DNA of 64,000 nucleotides from Clostridia bacterium (GCA_017399175.1 JAFQEE010000043.1:70021-134020), one strand, 5' to 3'; positions 23,573-32,779 are shown, numbered from the stretch's first letter. Notes: generated by a model not told the origin, from the letters alone. Translations and numbers: made by a program.

Positions 23573-25317
23573 TGAAAATTGCAGTTGGTCAGGGCAGTTG
23601 CGGTATCGCTGCAGGTGCTATGAAAACATATGAAATTCTCAATTCCAACCTTGATTTGAATAAAAATCAGTTGACAGTAACAGGCTGTATAGGTATGTGC
23701 TACCTTGAGCCAATCGTTGATGTCTATGCTTGTGACGGACTTCATCGTTTTGTTAAAGTTAATGGTGAAATTGCAGAAAAAATCGCAACAGCAATCAATA
23801 ATAATGATTTAACATCGGTCAAGGAATTTGAAATTTCCAATGACGATAAACAATTTTTAGATAAACAGACAAGAATAGCACTTCGTCATTGTGGTGTGAT
23901 TAATCCTGAAATTATCGAAGATTATACAAACGATGACGGATATAAAGCACTTAACAAAGTCCTTACAACAATGTCACCTGAAGATGTAATCGAAGAAATC
24001 AAGGTTTCAGGTCTTGCAGGTCGTGGCGGTGCAGGATTTCCTACTTGGTTTAAGTGGAATGCAGCCCGTCAGTCAACAGGGGATAAAAAATACCTTATCT
24101 GTAATGCTGACGAGGGTGACCCGGGTGCGTTTATGGACAGAGCAGTTATTGAGGGTGACCCGCATAACCTTATTGAGGGTATGCTTATCGGTGCATATGC
24201 AATAGGGGCAAGCGAAGCAATCGTATATGTCCGCGCCGAATATCCACTTGCAATTAGAAGATTACAAAACGCAATCGACCAGGCAATGGCAAAAGGTTTT
24301 ATCGGTCAGAATATAATGGGCACAGATTTCTCTTGCGATTTCAGAATCAAAGCGGGTGCAGGTGCGTTTGTTTGTGGTGAAGAAACTGCACTTATTGAAT
24401 CTCTTGAAGGCTCTCGCGGTATGCCTCGTCTTAAACCACCATTCCCTGCACAGTCAGGTTATTGGCACAAACCGTCAAATATCAATAATGTTGAAACCTT
24501 TGCTAATGTCAGTTGGATTATCTTAAATGGCGGTAATGCATTCTCATCAATGGGTACAGAAAACAGTAAGGGTACAAAGGTTTTTGCTCTTACAGGTAAA
24601 ATCAAACGCGGTGGACTTGTTGAAATTCCAATGGGTAAAACACTTCGTGATGTTATTTTTGATATCGGTGGCGGTATTAAAAACGATAAAAATTTCAAGG
24701 CAGTACAGATGGGTGGACCGTCAGGCGGTTGTATTCCTGAAGAATTACTCGATACCGTAATTGACTATAAAGCATTGTCACAGACCGGTGCAATTATGGG
24801 TTCAGGCGGTATGGTTGTAATGGACGACAGCACTTGTATGGTTGAAATGGCTCGTTTCTTCCTTGATTTTACTGCAAAAGAATCTTGCGGTAAATGTGTT
24901 CATTGTCGTCTTGGCACAAAGAGAATGCTTGAAATCCTTACTCGTATTACAGAGGGTAATGGTAAGGAAGACGATATTGAATTACTCGAGGAACTTTGCC
25001 TTGCAATCAAGGATGGTGCATTGTGCGGACTTGGACAGACAGCACCAAACCCTGTTCTTACAACTTTAAAATACTTTAAAAACGAATACATTGAACATAT
25101 AGTTGACAAAAAATGTACTGCTCACGAATGTACAAGCCTTCTTCGTTACGAAATTAATGCTGATGCTTGTAAAGGCTGTACACTCTGTGCGAAAAAATGT
25201 CCTGTCGGTGCAATCAGCGGTACAGTTAAAAATCCTCATAAGATTGATATGGCTCAATGTATCAAGTGCGGTAACTGTGTATCAGTTTGTCGTTTTAATG
25301 CTGTGGAGGTGAAATAA
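23572..25317 (+). CDS. NuoF/HydB-like NADH-binding iron-sulfur flavoprotein
   Basis: The 581-residue protein has an N-terminal thioredoxin-like [2Fe-2S] domain (about 1-95, short form), the NADH/FMN domain (GLAGRGGAGFPTWFKW, NADEGDPGAFMDRAVIEGDPH, CGEETALIESLEGSRGMPRLKPP), the NuoF 4Fe-4S site ESCGKCVHCRLGTKRM, and a C-terminal bacterial ferredoxin domain with two CxxCxxCxxxC clusters (CKGCTLCAKKCPVGAI, CIKCGNCVSVCRFNAV). The C-terminal ferredoxin is the feature of HydB-type subunits rather than of complex I. NADH is the expected electron donor or acceptor. Confidence 0.92.
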   Translation: MKIAVGQGSCGIAAGAMKTYEILNSNLDLNKNQLTVTGCIGMCYLEPIVDVYACDGLHRFVKVNGEIAEKIATAINNNDLTSVKEFEISNDDKQFLDKQTRIALRHCGVINPEIIEDYTNDDGYKALNKVLTTMSPEDVIEEIKVSGLAGRGGAGFPTWFKWNAARQSTGDKKYLICNADEGDPGAFMDRAVIEGDPHNLIEGMLIGAYAIGASEAIVYVRAEYPLAIRRLQNAIDQAMAKGFIGQNIMGTDFSCDFRIKAGAGAFVCGEETALIESLEGSRGMPRLKPPFPAQSGYWHKPSNINNVETFANVSWIILNGGNAFSSMGTENSKGTKVFALTGKIKRGGLVEIPMGKTLRDVIFDIGGGIKNDKNFKAVQMGGPSGGCIPEELLDTVIDYKALSQTGAIMGSGGMVVMDDSTCMVEMARFFLDFTAKESCGKCVHCRLGTKRMLEILTRITEGNGKEDDIELLEELCLAIKDGALCGLGQTAPNPVLTTLKYFKNEYIEHIVDKKCTAHECTSLLRYEINADACKGCTLCAKKCPVGAISGTVKNPHKIDMAQCIKCGNCVSVCRFNAVEVK

Positions 25318-27945
25318 TTGAGTATTACATTAACTATTGACGGTAAAAAAATAATAGCAGACGAAGGTATGACAATACTCAATGTTGCCACACAGAACGG
25401 AATAAAAATTCCTAATCTCTGTTATGATGGCAGAGTTGAACTTTACGGTGCTTGCGGACTTTGTACAGTTGAGGTGGAGGGTATTCCTAAACTTCTCCGT
25501 GCTTGTTCAACAAAAGTAAGTGACGGCATGGTAGTACATACACAGACTGAACGAGTAAAAGCGTCACGAAAAGTGGCTCTTGAACTTTTACTCTCTGACC
25601 ATACAGGCGATTGTGTTGCACCTTGCAGTAAGGCTTGTCCTGCAGGTACAGACTGTCAGGGCTATGTAGGTCTTATTGCTAACGGTGAATATACCGAGGC
25701 AGTTAAACTTATCAAAGAAAAATTGCCACTTCCTGCATCAATCGGCAGAATTTGTCCTCATCCTTGCGAAAAACAATGTCGCAGACAGTATGTTGACGAG
25801 CCAATTTCAATCGCATTCCTTAAAAGTTTTGTGGCAGATATGGACTTGTTAGGTGATACATATACACCAACTATCGAACCTGATACAAATAAAAAAGTCG
25901 CAATTATCGGTGGTGGCCCTGCAGGTCTTACATCAGCATATTTCCTTCGTAAACAGGGACACAGCGTAACTGTGTTTGAACAGATGCCAAAAATGGGCGG
26001 TATGCTCCGTTACGGTATTCCTGAATATCGTCTTCCAAAGGCAGTTTTAGACAAAGAGATAAAACTTATTGAAGATATGGGTGTTACACTCAAAAACAAT
26101 GTAAATATCGGTAAAGACACCACATTCGAAGAAATCAAGAACGATTTTGATGCAACTCTTGTTGCAATCGGTGCTTGGAATAGCAGTAAAATGCGAGTTC
26201 AGGGTGAAGACCTCCGTGGTGTATGGGGTGGTATCGACTTCCTTCGTGAAGTAGCACTCGGTAATAAACCTACAATCGGTAAAAATGTTGCAGTCTGTGG
26301 TGGCGGTAATACAGCTATGGATGCTTGCCGTGTGGCAGTCCGCCTTGGTGCAGAAAATGTTTATGTTATTTACCGTCGTACAAAGGACGAAATGCCTGCT
26401 GACCCACAGGAAATTCTTGAGTCAGAAGAAGAGGGCGTAGTATATAAATTCCTTACAAATCCTATTGAATTTACAGGTGAAAACGGAAAACTCAACGGCG
26501 TAATCCTTCAAAAAATGGAACTTGGTGAGCCTGACGAAAGTGGTCGTCGCAGACCTGTCGCAATCGAAGGAGCAACCGAAGAAATCGCACTTGATTCTGT
26601 GATTATGGCAATCGGTCAGTATCCGAATCTTACAGGCTTTGAAACACTTGAAGCAACCCGTAAAAACACAATTTCAGCAGATGAAAGTAGATTTACAACA
26701 TTACTCGATGGTGTGTTCGCAGTAGGTGATGCTACAAATAAGGGTGCTGATATTGCAATCGCAGCAATCGGTGAGGCACAAAAAGCATCGGTTGTTATTG
26801 ACAGATACTTAAACGGTGAAACAGTGGGCTATAAAAAGCCATATTTCGTTGAGCGTGACAGTAAATCAATCGACTATTCAAAATTTGAAAAAGTTGCTCG
26901 TGCAAAAATGCCACATATGACACCTGCTGACCGAAAAACAAACTTTAAAGAAGTTAATTTCGGCTTTACAGAAGAAATGGCTAAAAAAGAGGCTAATCGT
27001 TGCCTTGAGTGTGGTTGTCACGATTATTTTGAATGTAAACTGATTTCCTATGCAAATGATTATGATGTAAAACCATCAAGATTTGCAGGCGAAAAGCATA
27101 ACCGTAATCAGGAAAATGCAAATGACCTTATAGCTCGAAATACAGATAAATGTATCCTTTGCGGACTTTGTGTAAGAGTCTGTGAAGAGGTTATGGGTAA
27201 ATCTGCAATCGGACTTATCAATCGTGGTTTCAATACTTTTGTTGAGCCTGAATTGGGAAAACCACTCAAAGAAACTGCTTGTATTGCTTGCGGTCAGTGT
27301 GTTGCACTTTGTCCGACAGGTGCATTACGCGAAAAAACCTCGTTCACAAAGAGCGTTCCCGTTAAGGAAAACTCAAAAATCAGCATTTGTACGAACTGCT
27401 CAAACCTTTGTTCAGTAGATTTTCGTTACATCGGCTCAACAGTTACTCGAGCATTACCTGTTGATAACGGTATTCTCTGTAAAGGCGGTCGTTTCAGCGT
27501 ACTTAACGAACAGAAAAACACAACTGATATCGATGCATTACTTAAAAATGATGTAATCGTAATTAGTGGTAAAGTTTCAACAGAAACAGTATTTGTTCTT
27601 AAAAAATATGCAGAAGAAAATAAAAAGCAAATCTTCACAATTGCAAAGGGAACAGATGCAAACTACTATGCGATTTCAAGACTTAACATTCCACAGTATA
27701 ACGGGGAATGTGAAAATGCAATAGAAACTTCCAACTATTGTGAAAACGGAACTTTCTTCGATAAATACGGTAATAAGAGAGTACAAAATGCAATCTACAA
27801 TGGTGAAAGCCTTGCGGAATATGTAAACAGTAAACTCAACAAACCATATAGTGACTTAACCGCCGAAGCAGAAAAAGCCGTAAACGCAACTCCGACAGGC
27901 AAAGTCACAAACGAAGAAATCATAAACGCAAGTAAACTTTTTTAA
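25318..27945 (+). CDS. Fused ferredoxin / GltD-like FAD-NAD(P) oxidoreductase / FdhA-like N-terminus
   Basis: In this 875-residue chimera, residues 1-80 are a plant-type [2Fe-2S] domain (CYDGRVELYGACGLC). From about 95-180 there is a GltD-type 4Fe-4S region (CSKACPAGTDCQGY, ICPHPCEKQCRR), then an FAD and NAD(P) domain (IIGGGPAGLTSAYFLRKQGH, CGGGNTAMDACRVAVRLGA, FAVGDATNKGADIAIAAIGE). Next come two 4Fe-4S clusters (CILCGLCVRVCEE, CIACGQCVALCPTGAL) and a CTNCSNLCSVDF site like the start of formate dehydrogenase or NuoG, but with no molybdopterin or H-cluster domain. It starts directly after the nuoF stop with TTG, preceded by GGAGGTG. Confidence 0.88.
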   Translation: MSITLTIDGKKIIADEGMTILNVATQNGIKIPNLCYDGRVELYGACGLCTVEVEGIPKLLRACSTKVSDGMVVHTQTERVKASRKVALELLLSDHTGDCVAPCSKACPAGTDCQGYVGLIANGEYTEAVKLIKEKLPLPASIGRICPHPCEKQCRRQYVDEPISIAFLKSFVADMDLLGDTYTPTIEPDTNKKVAIIGGGPAGLTSAYFLRKQGHSVTVFEQMPKMGGMLRYGIPEYRLPKAVLDKEIKLIEDMGVTLKNNVNIGKDTTFEEIKNDFDATLVAIGAWNSSKMRVQGEDLRGVWGGIDFLREVALGNKPTIGKNVAVCGGGNTAMDACRVAVRLGAENVYVIYRRTKDEMPADPQEILESEEEGVVYKFLTNPIEFTGENGKLNGVILQKMELGEPDESGRRRPVAIEGATEEIALDSVIMAIGQYPNLTGFETLEATRKNTISADESRFTTLLDGVFAVGDATNKGADIAIAAIGEAQKASVVIDRYLNGETVGYKKPYFVERDSKSIDYSKFEKVARAKMPHMTPADRKTNFKEVNFGFTEEMAKKEANRCLECGCHDYFECKLISYANDYDVKPSRFAGEKHNRNQENANDLIARNTDKCILCGLCVRVCEEVMGKSAIGLINRGFNTFVEPELGKPLKETACIACGQCVALCPTGALREKTSFTKSVPVKENSKISICTNCSNLCSVDFRYIGSTVTRALPVDNGILCKGGRFSVLNEQKNTTDIDALLKNDVIVISGKVSTETVFVLKKYAEENKKQIFTIAKGTDANYYAISRLNIPQYNGECENAIETSNYCENGTFFDKYGNKRVQNAIYNGESLAEYVNSKLNKPYSDLTAEAEKAVNATPTGKVTNEEIINASKLF

Positions 27946-27949
27946 GTGC

Positions 27950-28395
27950 AAAATGCAAAACGCAAAGCGCAAAATGATTATAATTAAATAATATGCGGTA
28001 GGGCGGGGTCTTGACCCCGCCGTTTCGCGTAGTGGCAGGCTTCCACGCCTGCTTTGTCATTCTGAGCAAAGAGAAGAATCTCTTAGGCTCCCCACTTTGA
28101 GGAGGAGCTGTCGCGAAGCGACTGAAGGGGGAGACCCTTCACTTCGTTCAGGGTGACTTTTTGCCTTATATGGTACCTTCCGTAGGGGTCGGCGTCCTCG
28201 ACGACCCAATAATTGCGTAGTGGCACTTGTCGCCCTTGAAAGGGGAGATGTCACCGCGAGGTGACAGAGGGGTTTTTCCACGCCTGCTTTTTTTGCGTAG
28301 GGACAGACATCCTTGTCTGTCCGTTGTATTTTAGATAATAGATAATATTTAATAGATAAAAGATAATAGTAGGGGACGATGCCCACATCGTCCCG
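27950..28395. repeat. Large mixed repeat cluster
   Basis: In order: GCAAAATGCAAAACGC direct repeats (27950-27975), a GTAGGGCGGGGTC palindrome (27997-28022), an intact GCGTAGTGGCAGGC module (28027-28052), a TCATTCTGAGC module (28058-28083), a double-hairpin copy (28086-28133), a palindrome module (28182-28207), a GCGTAGTGGC/CCACGCCTGC module split by another double-hairpin copy (28215-28287, second stem GTCACC/GGTGAC), and further palindromes at 28297-28323 and 28369-28395 with GATAATAGATAAAAG between them. No gene is seen in 27946-28497. Confidence 0.75.
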
Positions 28396-28497
28396 TTTAA
28401 CTTTATTGACAATTCATATTTTTAATGATATATTCAATTAGAGATATAAAGATTATTAAAGGAAAAGAGTCCTGTAGTTTATGTAGGGGTGAATAAT

Positions 28498-28902
28498 ATG
28501 GCAATATGGCAAGTTGCAATAAATGTAATCTGCAAAGAAAAAACAATAAAATATTCAGATGAAAAATTTCAGTCGTCTATGAAGAATTTAGAAACTACTT
28601 TCTTAAAGGAAAATAGTTGGTCTAAAACGATAATACAATATGGAAAATTGGATTCTACTTGCATAGAAATAAGTTTATATAATGATATTATTGATGAAAT
28701 ATCAGTTCGAGTGGATTTACAAACAATTTCAAAAGAGCAATTATTGATTATATGTAACTTTATCAATGAGAACAATTTCTTGATTGAATATGATGGTGAA
28801 AAAAACAAAGCGAATGTTGATAATTTTGTAAAAATATTTAAAAAATCTGGTGCATATCGATTTTTGACAGACCCTCAGCAATTTTTGTCACAAATAAATT
28901 AA
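28498..28902 (+). CDS. Hypothetical protein, 134 residues
   Basis: I do not recognise a family. The protein begins MAIWQVAINVICKEK, is soluble, alternates short strands and helices and has no Cys motif, signal peptide or membrane span. AGGGG eight bases before the ATG at 28498 sets the start over an in-frame GTG nine bases earlier. The gene is markedly AT-rich and is isolated between repeat modules, which fits an acquired accessory gene. Confidence 0.6.
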   Translation: MAIWQVAINVICKEKTIKYSDEKFQSSMKNLETTFLKENSWSKTIIQYGKLDSTCIEISLYNDIIDEISVRVDLQTISKEQLLIICNFINENNFLIEYDGEKNKANVDNFVKIFKKSGAYRFLTDPQQFLSQIN

Positions 28903-28916
28903 AATCGACCAACATA

Positions 28917-28942
28917 GTAGGGGACGATGCCCACATCGTCCC
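28917..28942. repeat. GTAGGGG-palindrome-CCC module
   Basis: The module is nearly identical to 28369-28395 (GACGATGCCCACATCGTC core), so copies bracket the 134-residue gene. Confidence 0.65.
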
Positions 28943-29033
28943 TTTTAGTCTTTTTGTAAATATTATGTAAATAAACAACCATTCTATTGCTAAAAAAATA
29001 CGAATGTGATATTATAATTAACGGTGAATGTTT

Positions 29034-29891
29034 ATGAGAATTACTGAAAAATTAATGGTTAAGGATCAACTCATTTCCTTTGAGGTTTTTCCGCCAAAAA
29101 CCGATTCTGCCTTTGAAAGCATTGAATGGTCTGTAAGGGAATTGTCAGCCTACAACCCTGATTTTATGAGCGTTACATACGGTGCAGGCGGTGGCACAAG
29201 TCAATACACAACAAAAATTGCATCTCTTATTAAAAACCGGCTTGATACAACTGCCTTGGCACACCTTACTTGTGCATCAACACCAAAGGATAAAATCAAA
29301 GAAATTCTCGATACATTAAAGGAAAATCACATTGATAACATTCTCGCTATGCGTGGCGATATTCCAAAAGGTTATGAAAAACCTGACGGTGAATACTATG
29401 AATATGCCTACGAGCTTGTAAAGTATATCAAGGAATATGGTTACTTCGACATTGGTGGTGCTTGTTATCCCGAATGTCACCCTGAATGTGACAGCCTTGA
29501 CAAGGATATTGACCACCTTAAACTCAAAGTCGATAGTGGCGTTGATTTCCTTATAACACAGCTTTTTTATGATAATGACACATTTTATTCATTTCTTCAA
29601 AAAGTCCGTAAAAAAGGCATTTACGCACCTGTTTTCGCAGGAATAATGCCTATTACAAATATAAAACAAATTGACAGAATTATTTCACTTTCAGGAACAA
29701 AACTCCCTTGTGAAGTTTCTAATTTCTTGGAGAAATATAAAGACAGTCCTGAAGATTTAGAAAAAGCAGGACTGGATTTCGCAATAAAGCAAATTAACGA
29801 TTTACTCGCAAACGGTGTCAACGGAATTCATATTTACACAATGAATAAACCGTATGTTGCACGAACCGTATTAAAGGGGATTACAAGATAA
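29034..29891 (+). CDS. metF: Methylenetetrahydrofolate reductase MetF
   Basis: The enzyme reduces 5,10-methylene-THF to 5-methyl-THF for methionine synthesis or the methyl branch of one-carbon metabolism. The 285-residue TIM barrel shows the family opening ISFEVFPPKT (catalytic Glu), MSVTYGAGGG, ALRGD-like LAMRGDIPKG, FLITQLFYD and the closing GVNGIHIYTMN. The start at 29034 uses GGTGA six bases upstream; an ATG six bases earlier is possible. A TATAAT at 29013-29018 gives a very short leader. No metH or MetV-type partner is adjacent. Confidence 0.92.
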   Translation: MRITEKLMVKDQLISFEVFPPKTDSAFESIEWSVRELSAYNPDFMSVTYGAGGGTSQYTTKIASLIKNRLDTTALAHLTCASTPKDKIKEILDTLKENHIDNILAMRGDIPKGYEKPDGEYYEYAYELVKYIKEYGYFDIGGACYPECHPECDSLDKDIDHLKLKVDSGVDFLITQLFYDNDTFYSFLQKVRKKGIYAPVFAGIMPITNIKQIDRIISLSGTKLPCEVSNFLEKYKDSPEDLEKAGLDFAIKQINDLLANGVNGIHIYTMNKPYVARTVLKGITR

Positions 29892-29894
29892 TTT

Positions 29895-30740
29895 ATGTTC
29901 GGATATGTGACTATCAATAAACCTGAACTTAAAATTAAAGAATACGAAGCATATAAAGGTGTTTACTGCACTCTCTGTAAAGAAATGGGCAAGGAATACG
30001 GACTTTTGTCACGATTCCTTTTAAGCTATGACGGTGCATTTTATGTGATGTATAAACTTGGTCTTTCACAGGATGCAATCAATGTTTCAAATTCACGATG
30101 CTCCTTTAATCCTTGCAAAAAGTGTATGAAAATCACTTGCGAAAATAATATATATAAGCTTGCTTGTGCCATAACCGTAATTCTGGCATATTTTAAATTA
30201 GTGGATAATCTTCACGACAGTAAACCACTCAAAAAAATACTGTTATATATGCTCTATCCGTACTTCTCTTTCATATGCAAAAGGGCAAAAAACAATTTTT
30301 CGACAATATTCGATATCGTTAATAATGGCATGAAAGAACAGTTCAAAACAGAAAACGAAAGTGATGTTTCACTTGATAAATCAGCTCACCCGACGGGTGT
30401 AATTTTATCCGAACTTTTTTCATATGGTGAAACTGATGAACGCAAAGAAAAGACAGCACAATTCGGTTATCAACTTGGACGAGTAGTATATTTCCTCGAT
30501 GCTTTTGACGATTACGAAAGGGATAAAAAAGAAAAAACTTTCAATCCGTTTGAAAATAGCAACAATATTGTTGACGATGCAACCAAAATCTTGAATTTAT
30601 CAATCGGTGCATTAACGGAAATTTTTAAAACACAGAAATTCAATAATTTTTCAACAATAATTGAAAATATTATATATGACGGTCTGTGGTTGCAAACGGA
30701 CAGAATAACACAAAAGCACAGAGGTGAAAAATGTGAATAA
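29895..30740 (+). CDS. DUF5685-family protein
   Basis: The 281-residue protein matches DUF5685 features: the opening MFGYVTINKPELKIKEYEAYKGVYCTLC-type segment with paired Cys (YCTLCKEMG), a Cys cluster CSFNPCKKCMKITC, a middle helical region and DAFDDYERDKKEKTFNPF. The Asp-rich end and helical make-up recall prenyl-synthase-like folds, but no function is known. It begins three bases after metF and overlaps the J-domain gene by eight bases. Confidence 0.8.
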   Translation: MFGYVTINKPELKIKEYEAYKGVYCTLCKEMGKEYGLLSRFLLSYDGAFYVMYKLGLSQDAINVSNSRCSFNPCKKCMKITCENNIYKLACAITVILAYFKLVDNLHDSKPLKKILLYMLYPYFSFICKRAKNNFSTIFDIVNNGMKEQFKTENESDVSLDKSAHPTGVILSELFSYGETDERKEKTAQFGYQLGRVVYFLDAFDDYERDKKEKTFNPFENSNNIVDDATKILNLSIGALTEIFKTQKFNNFSTIIENIIYDGLWLQTDRITQKHRGEKCE

Positions 30741-31317
30741 TCCATATGAATATCTTGGTGTCAGCAGAAATGCAACTGAAAAAGACATAATGGATGCATA
30801 CAGAAGAATAGCAGGAGAAATTACCAACGCGAACATTCCTGACAGCGAAAAAACTCAACGAATGAACGAACTTAATAATGCCTATGATACAATCTTAAAC
30901 GACTTGCGTGGTACAACAAATTATGCAGGGAATCAGAATAACAATTATAACGGTAATTCACAGTTTTCTGATGTTCGTCAATGTATAAATTCAGGACGAC
31001 TTGACGATGCCGAAACAATCCTTAACGGAGTACCGTCTTATATGATAAGTGCCGAGTGGCATTATCTTAAAGGTGTTATTCATCAGCGTCGTGGTTGGCT
31101 TAATGAAGCATATAATTGTTACCAGACTGCGTGCTCAATGGACCCTTATAATCAGGAGTATAAAGCAGCATTTAATTCACTTAATAACAATGCAAACGGT
31201 GGCTACAGAACAACAAGAAAATCAAGTGACGGTGATGTCTGCAATATCTGTTCAGGACTTTTGTGTGCTGATTGCTGTTGCGAATGCTGTGGCGGAGATT
31301 TGATTCCGTGTTGCTGA
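30733..31317 (+). CDS. J-domain-like protein lacking HPD, with Cys-rich end
   Basis: The first 60 residues align with a J-domain (NPYEYLGVSRNATEKDIMDAYRRI ... NELNNAYDTIL in two parts), but the His-Pro-Asp loop needed to stimulate Hsp70 is replaced by an insertion near ITNANIPDSEK. A TPR-like middle segment (WHYLKGVIHQRRGWLNEAYNCY) follows, and the last 30 residues contain eleven Cys (CNICSGLLCADCCCECCGG). GTG 30733 is preferred, with GAGGTG six bases upstream. The DUF5685-J-like-membrane order suggests one operon and perhaps one complex. Confidence 0.72.
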   Translation: MNNPYEYLGVSRNATEKDIMDAYRRIAGEITNANIPDSEKTQRMNELNNAYDTILNDLRGTTNYAGNQNNNYNGNSQFSDVRQCINSGRLDDAETILNGVPSYMISAEWHYLKGVIHQRRGWLNEAYNCYQTACSMDPYNQEYKAAFNSLNNNANGGYRTTRKSSDGDVCNICSGLLCADCCCECCGGDLIPCC

Positions 31318-31318
31318 T

Positions 31319-31864
31319 ATGAACAAAAGAAAACAGTTGACATTTAAAGTTTCTCTTGGTGGTATTATATCTGCTTTGTCACTTGTACTTATGATTGTGT
31401 CAGGTATAACATTCAGTTTGGAATATGCAATTCCAATGATAACAGGAGCATTACTTATGATGCTTGTTGTGGAATTTGGTAAGGGCTTTGCAGGTGTAAT
31501 TTATATTGTTGTCAGCATCCTTTCACTACTTATACTCGGCAATAAAGAACCTGCCGTTATGTACCTTATGTTTTTCGGGTATTATCCGATTATCAAAAGT
31601 ATTCTTGAAAAGCATTTCAAGAAAATATCTTGTTGGACTCTGAAATATCTTGTTTTCAACGTTTCTATGATAGCATCATATTTCGTTGTGACACGGATTT
31701 TTATGATACCGTTTGACGATATGGATTCATTTGGCAAATTCGGAACATTACTTTTATTGTTAGCAGGTAATGTGATATTCCCATTGTACGATGTTTTATT
31801 AACAAGGCTTGTTTCTATTTATATATACAAATGGCAAAAACATATAAAAAGGGTGTTTAAATAG
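31319..31864 (+). CDS. Integral membrane protein, 181 residues
   Basis: Five predicted spans are visible, starting after a basic N-terminus (MNKRKQLTFKVSLGGIISAL). The overall shape recalls small substrate-binding membrane subunits such as those of ECF transporters, but no motif confirms this and I assign no function. It starts one base after the J-like gene stop and ends one base before radC, so it is part of that run. Confidence 0.65.
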   Translation: MNKRKQLTFKVSLGGIISALSLVLMIVSGITFSLEYAIPMITGALLMMLVVEFGKGFAGVIYIVVSILSLLILGNKEPAVMYLMFFGYYPIIKSILEKHFKKISCWTLKYLVFNVSMIASYFVVTRIFMIPFDDMDSFGKFGTLLLLLAGNVIFPLYDVLLTRLVSIYIYKWQKHIKRVFK

Positions 31865-31865
31865 G

Positions 31866-32588
31866 ATGGCTAAAAGCGCCGTGAAAAAAGAAAACAAAAA
31901 TACTCACGAAGGACATCGTGACAGATTGCGTCAAAGATTTTTAGTAGAAGGACTTGAGAATTTTCAAGACCACAATGTGCTTGAACTTCTTTTATTTTAT
32001 TCAATCCCAAGAAAAGATACAAACGAAGAAGCCCACAGGCTTATGGATAAATTCGGTTCACTTTCAGCCGTTTTTAATGCAAGCTATGATGAGCTGTGCG
32101 AAGTTAAGGGTATAAGTGAAAATTCAGCAACACTTATTAAAATGATGCCTGAACTCTTTAAGAAATATGAAGTCGATATTGTTAAAAATGATGATGTTAT
32201 TCTTGATAAAAGTGAATTGATTGCAAAATATGTTTCATCATATTTCAAAGGCTTAACAAATGAAAAAATGTACCTTTTATGCCTTGATTCTGCTTGTAGA
32301 GTCATAAGCTTCAATCTCATCAGCGAAGGCATAGTCAATGCTGCACCATTGAATATTCGCAAAATTATGGAGTTAAGCATTAAAAATGATGCTGCACAGC
32401 TTATACTTGTACATAACCATCCGTCAGGAATTGTTGCACCTTCAAGAAATGATGTGGATGCAACAATGGGAATACAGAGTATAATGACTAAATTGGGTAT
32501 GAAACTTAGCGACCATATAATTATTGGTCATGGTGATGACTTTTTCTCATTCCATAAAAGCGACAAATGGAAATATATCTTTCAATAA
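31866..32588 (+). CDS. radC: RadC-family JAB/MPN-type protein
   Basis: The 240-residue protein has the N-terminal UPF0758 helix-hairpin-helix region (GHRDRLRQRFLVEGLENFQDHNVLELLLFY, in two stretches) and the JAMM metal motif HNHPSGIVAPSRNDVDAT with the upstream Glu in SEGIVNAAP. RadC was once linked to DNA repair, but its biochemical role is unsettled. It closes the run that begins with metF. Confidence 0.9.
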   Translation: MAKSAVKKENKNTHEGHRDRLRQRFLVEGLENFQDHNVLELLLFYSIPRKDTNEEAHRLMDKFGSLSAVFNASYDELCEVKGISENSATLIKMMPELFKKYEVDIVKNDDVILDKSELIAKYVSSYFKGLTNEKMYLLCLDSACRVISFNLISEGIVNAAPLNIRKIMELSIKNDAAQLILVHNHPSGIVAPSRNDVDATMGIQSIMTKLGMKLSDHIIIGHGDDFFSFHKSDKWKYIFQ

Positions 32589-32604
32589 AACTTAATATTG
32601 ACTC

Positions 32605-32633
32605 TTGACATTTACCGTTGAATTTCATATAAT
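32605..32633 (+). promoter_or_regulatory. Promoter of tRNA-Leu
   Basis: A perfect TTGACA (32605-32610) and TATAAT (32628-32633) are 17 bases apart, 17 bases before the tRNA. Confidence 0.85.
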
Positions 32634-32650
32634 ATCAAGGTCACATAAAT

Positions 32651-32737
32651 GCCGGTGTGATGGAATTGGCAGACGTGCTGGACTCAAAATCCAGTGGTAG
32701 CGATACCGTACCGGTTCGACCCCGGTCACCGGCACCA
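32651..32737 (+). tRNA. tRNA-Leu (anticodon CAA)
   Basis: The acceptor stem GCCGGTG/CACCGGC and discriminator A are followed by an encoded CCA (32735-32737). The anticodon loop CTCAAAA inside stem CTGGA/TCCAG gives anticodon CAA, reading UUG. A long variable arm (class II) and the TTCGA T-loop are present. Confidence 0.95.
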
Positions 32738-32738
32738 C

Positions 32739-32779
32739 GAAAAAAGCTCTTTTGTCTATTGGACAAAAGGGCTTTTTTC
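32739..32779 (+). terminator. Terminator of tRNA-Leu
   Basis: A long stem (GAAAAAAGC.CTTTTGTC with GACAAAAG.GCTTTTTTC) gives an A-tract/T-tract hairpin immediately after the tRNA. Confidence 0.8.

Noticed and set aside
23341..23745. 134-codon minus-strand frame across the nuoE/nuoF-like junction
   Set aside because: It overlaps two clearly coding plus-strand genes and has no binding site or motif.
28168..28180. TGGTACC resembling a T-box specifier-end motif
   Set aside because: It lies within repeat modules, with no T-box stem, specifier loop or antiterminator and no amino-acid gene directly downstream.
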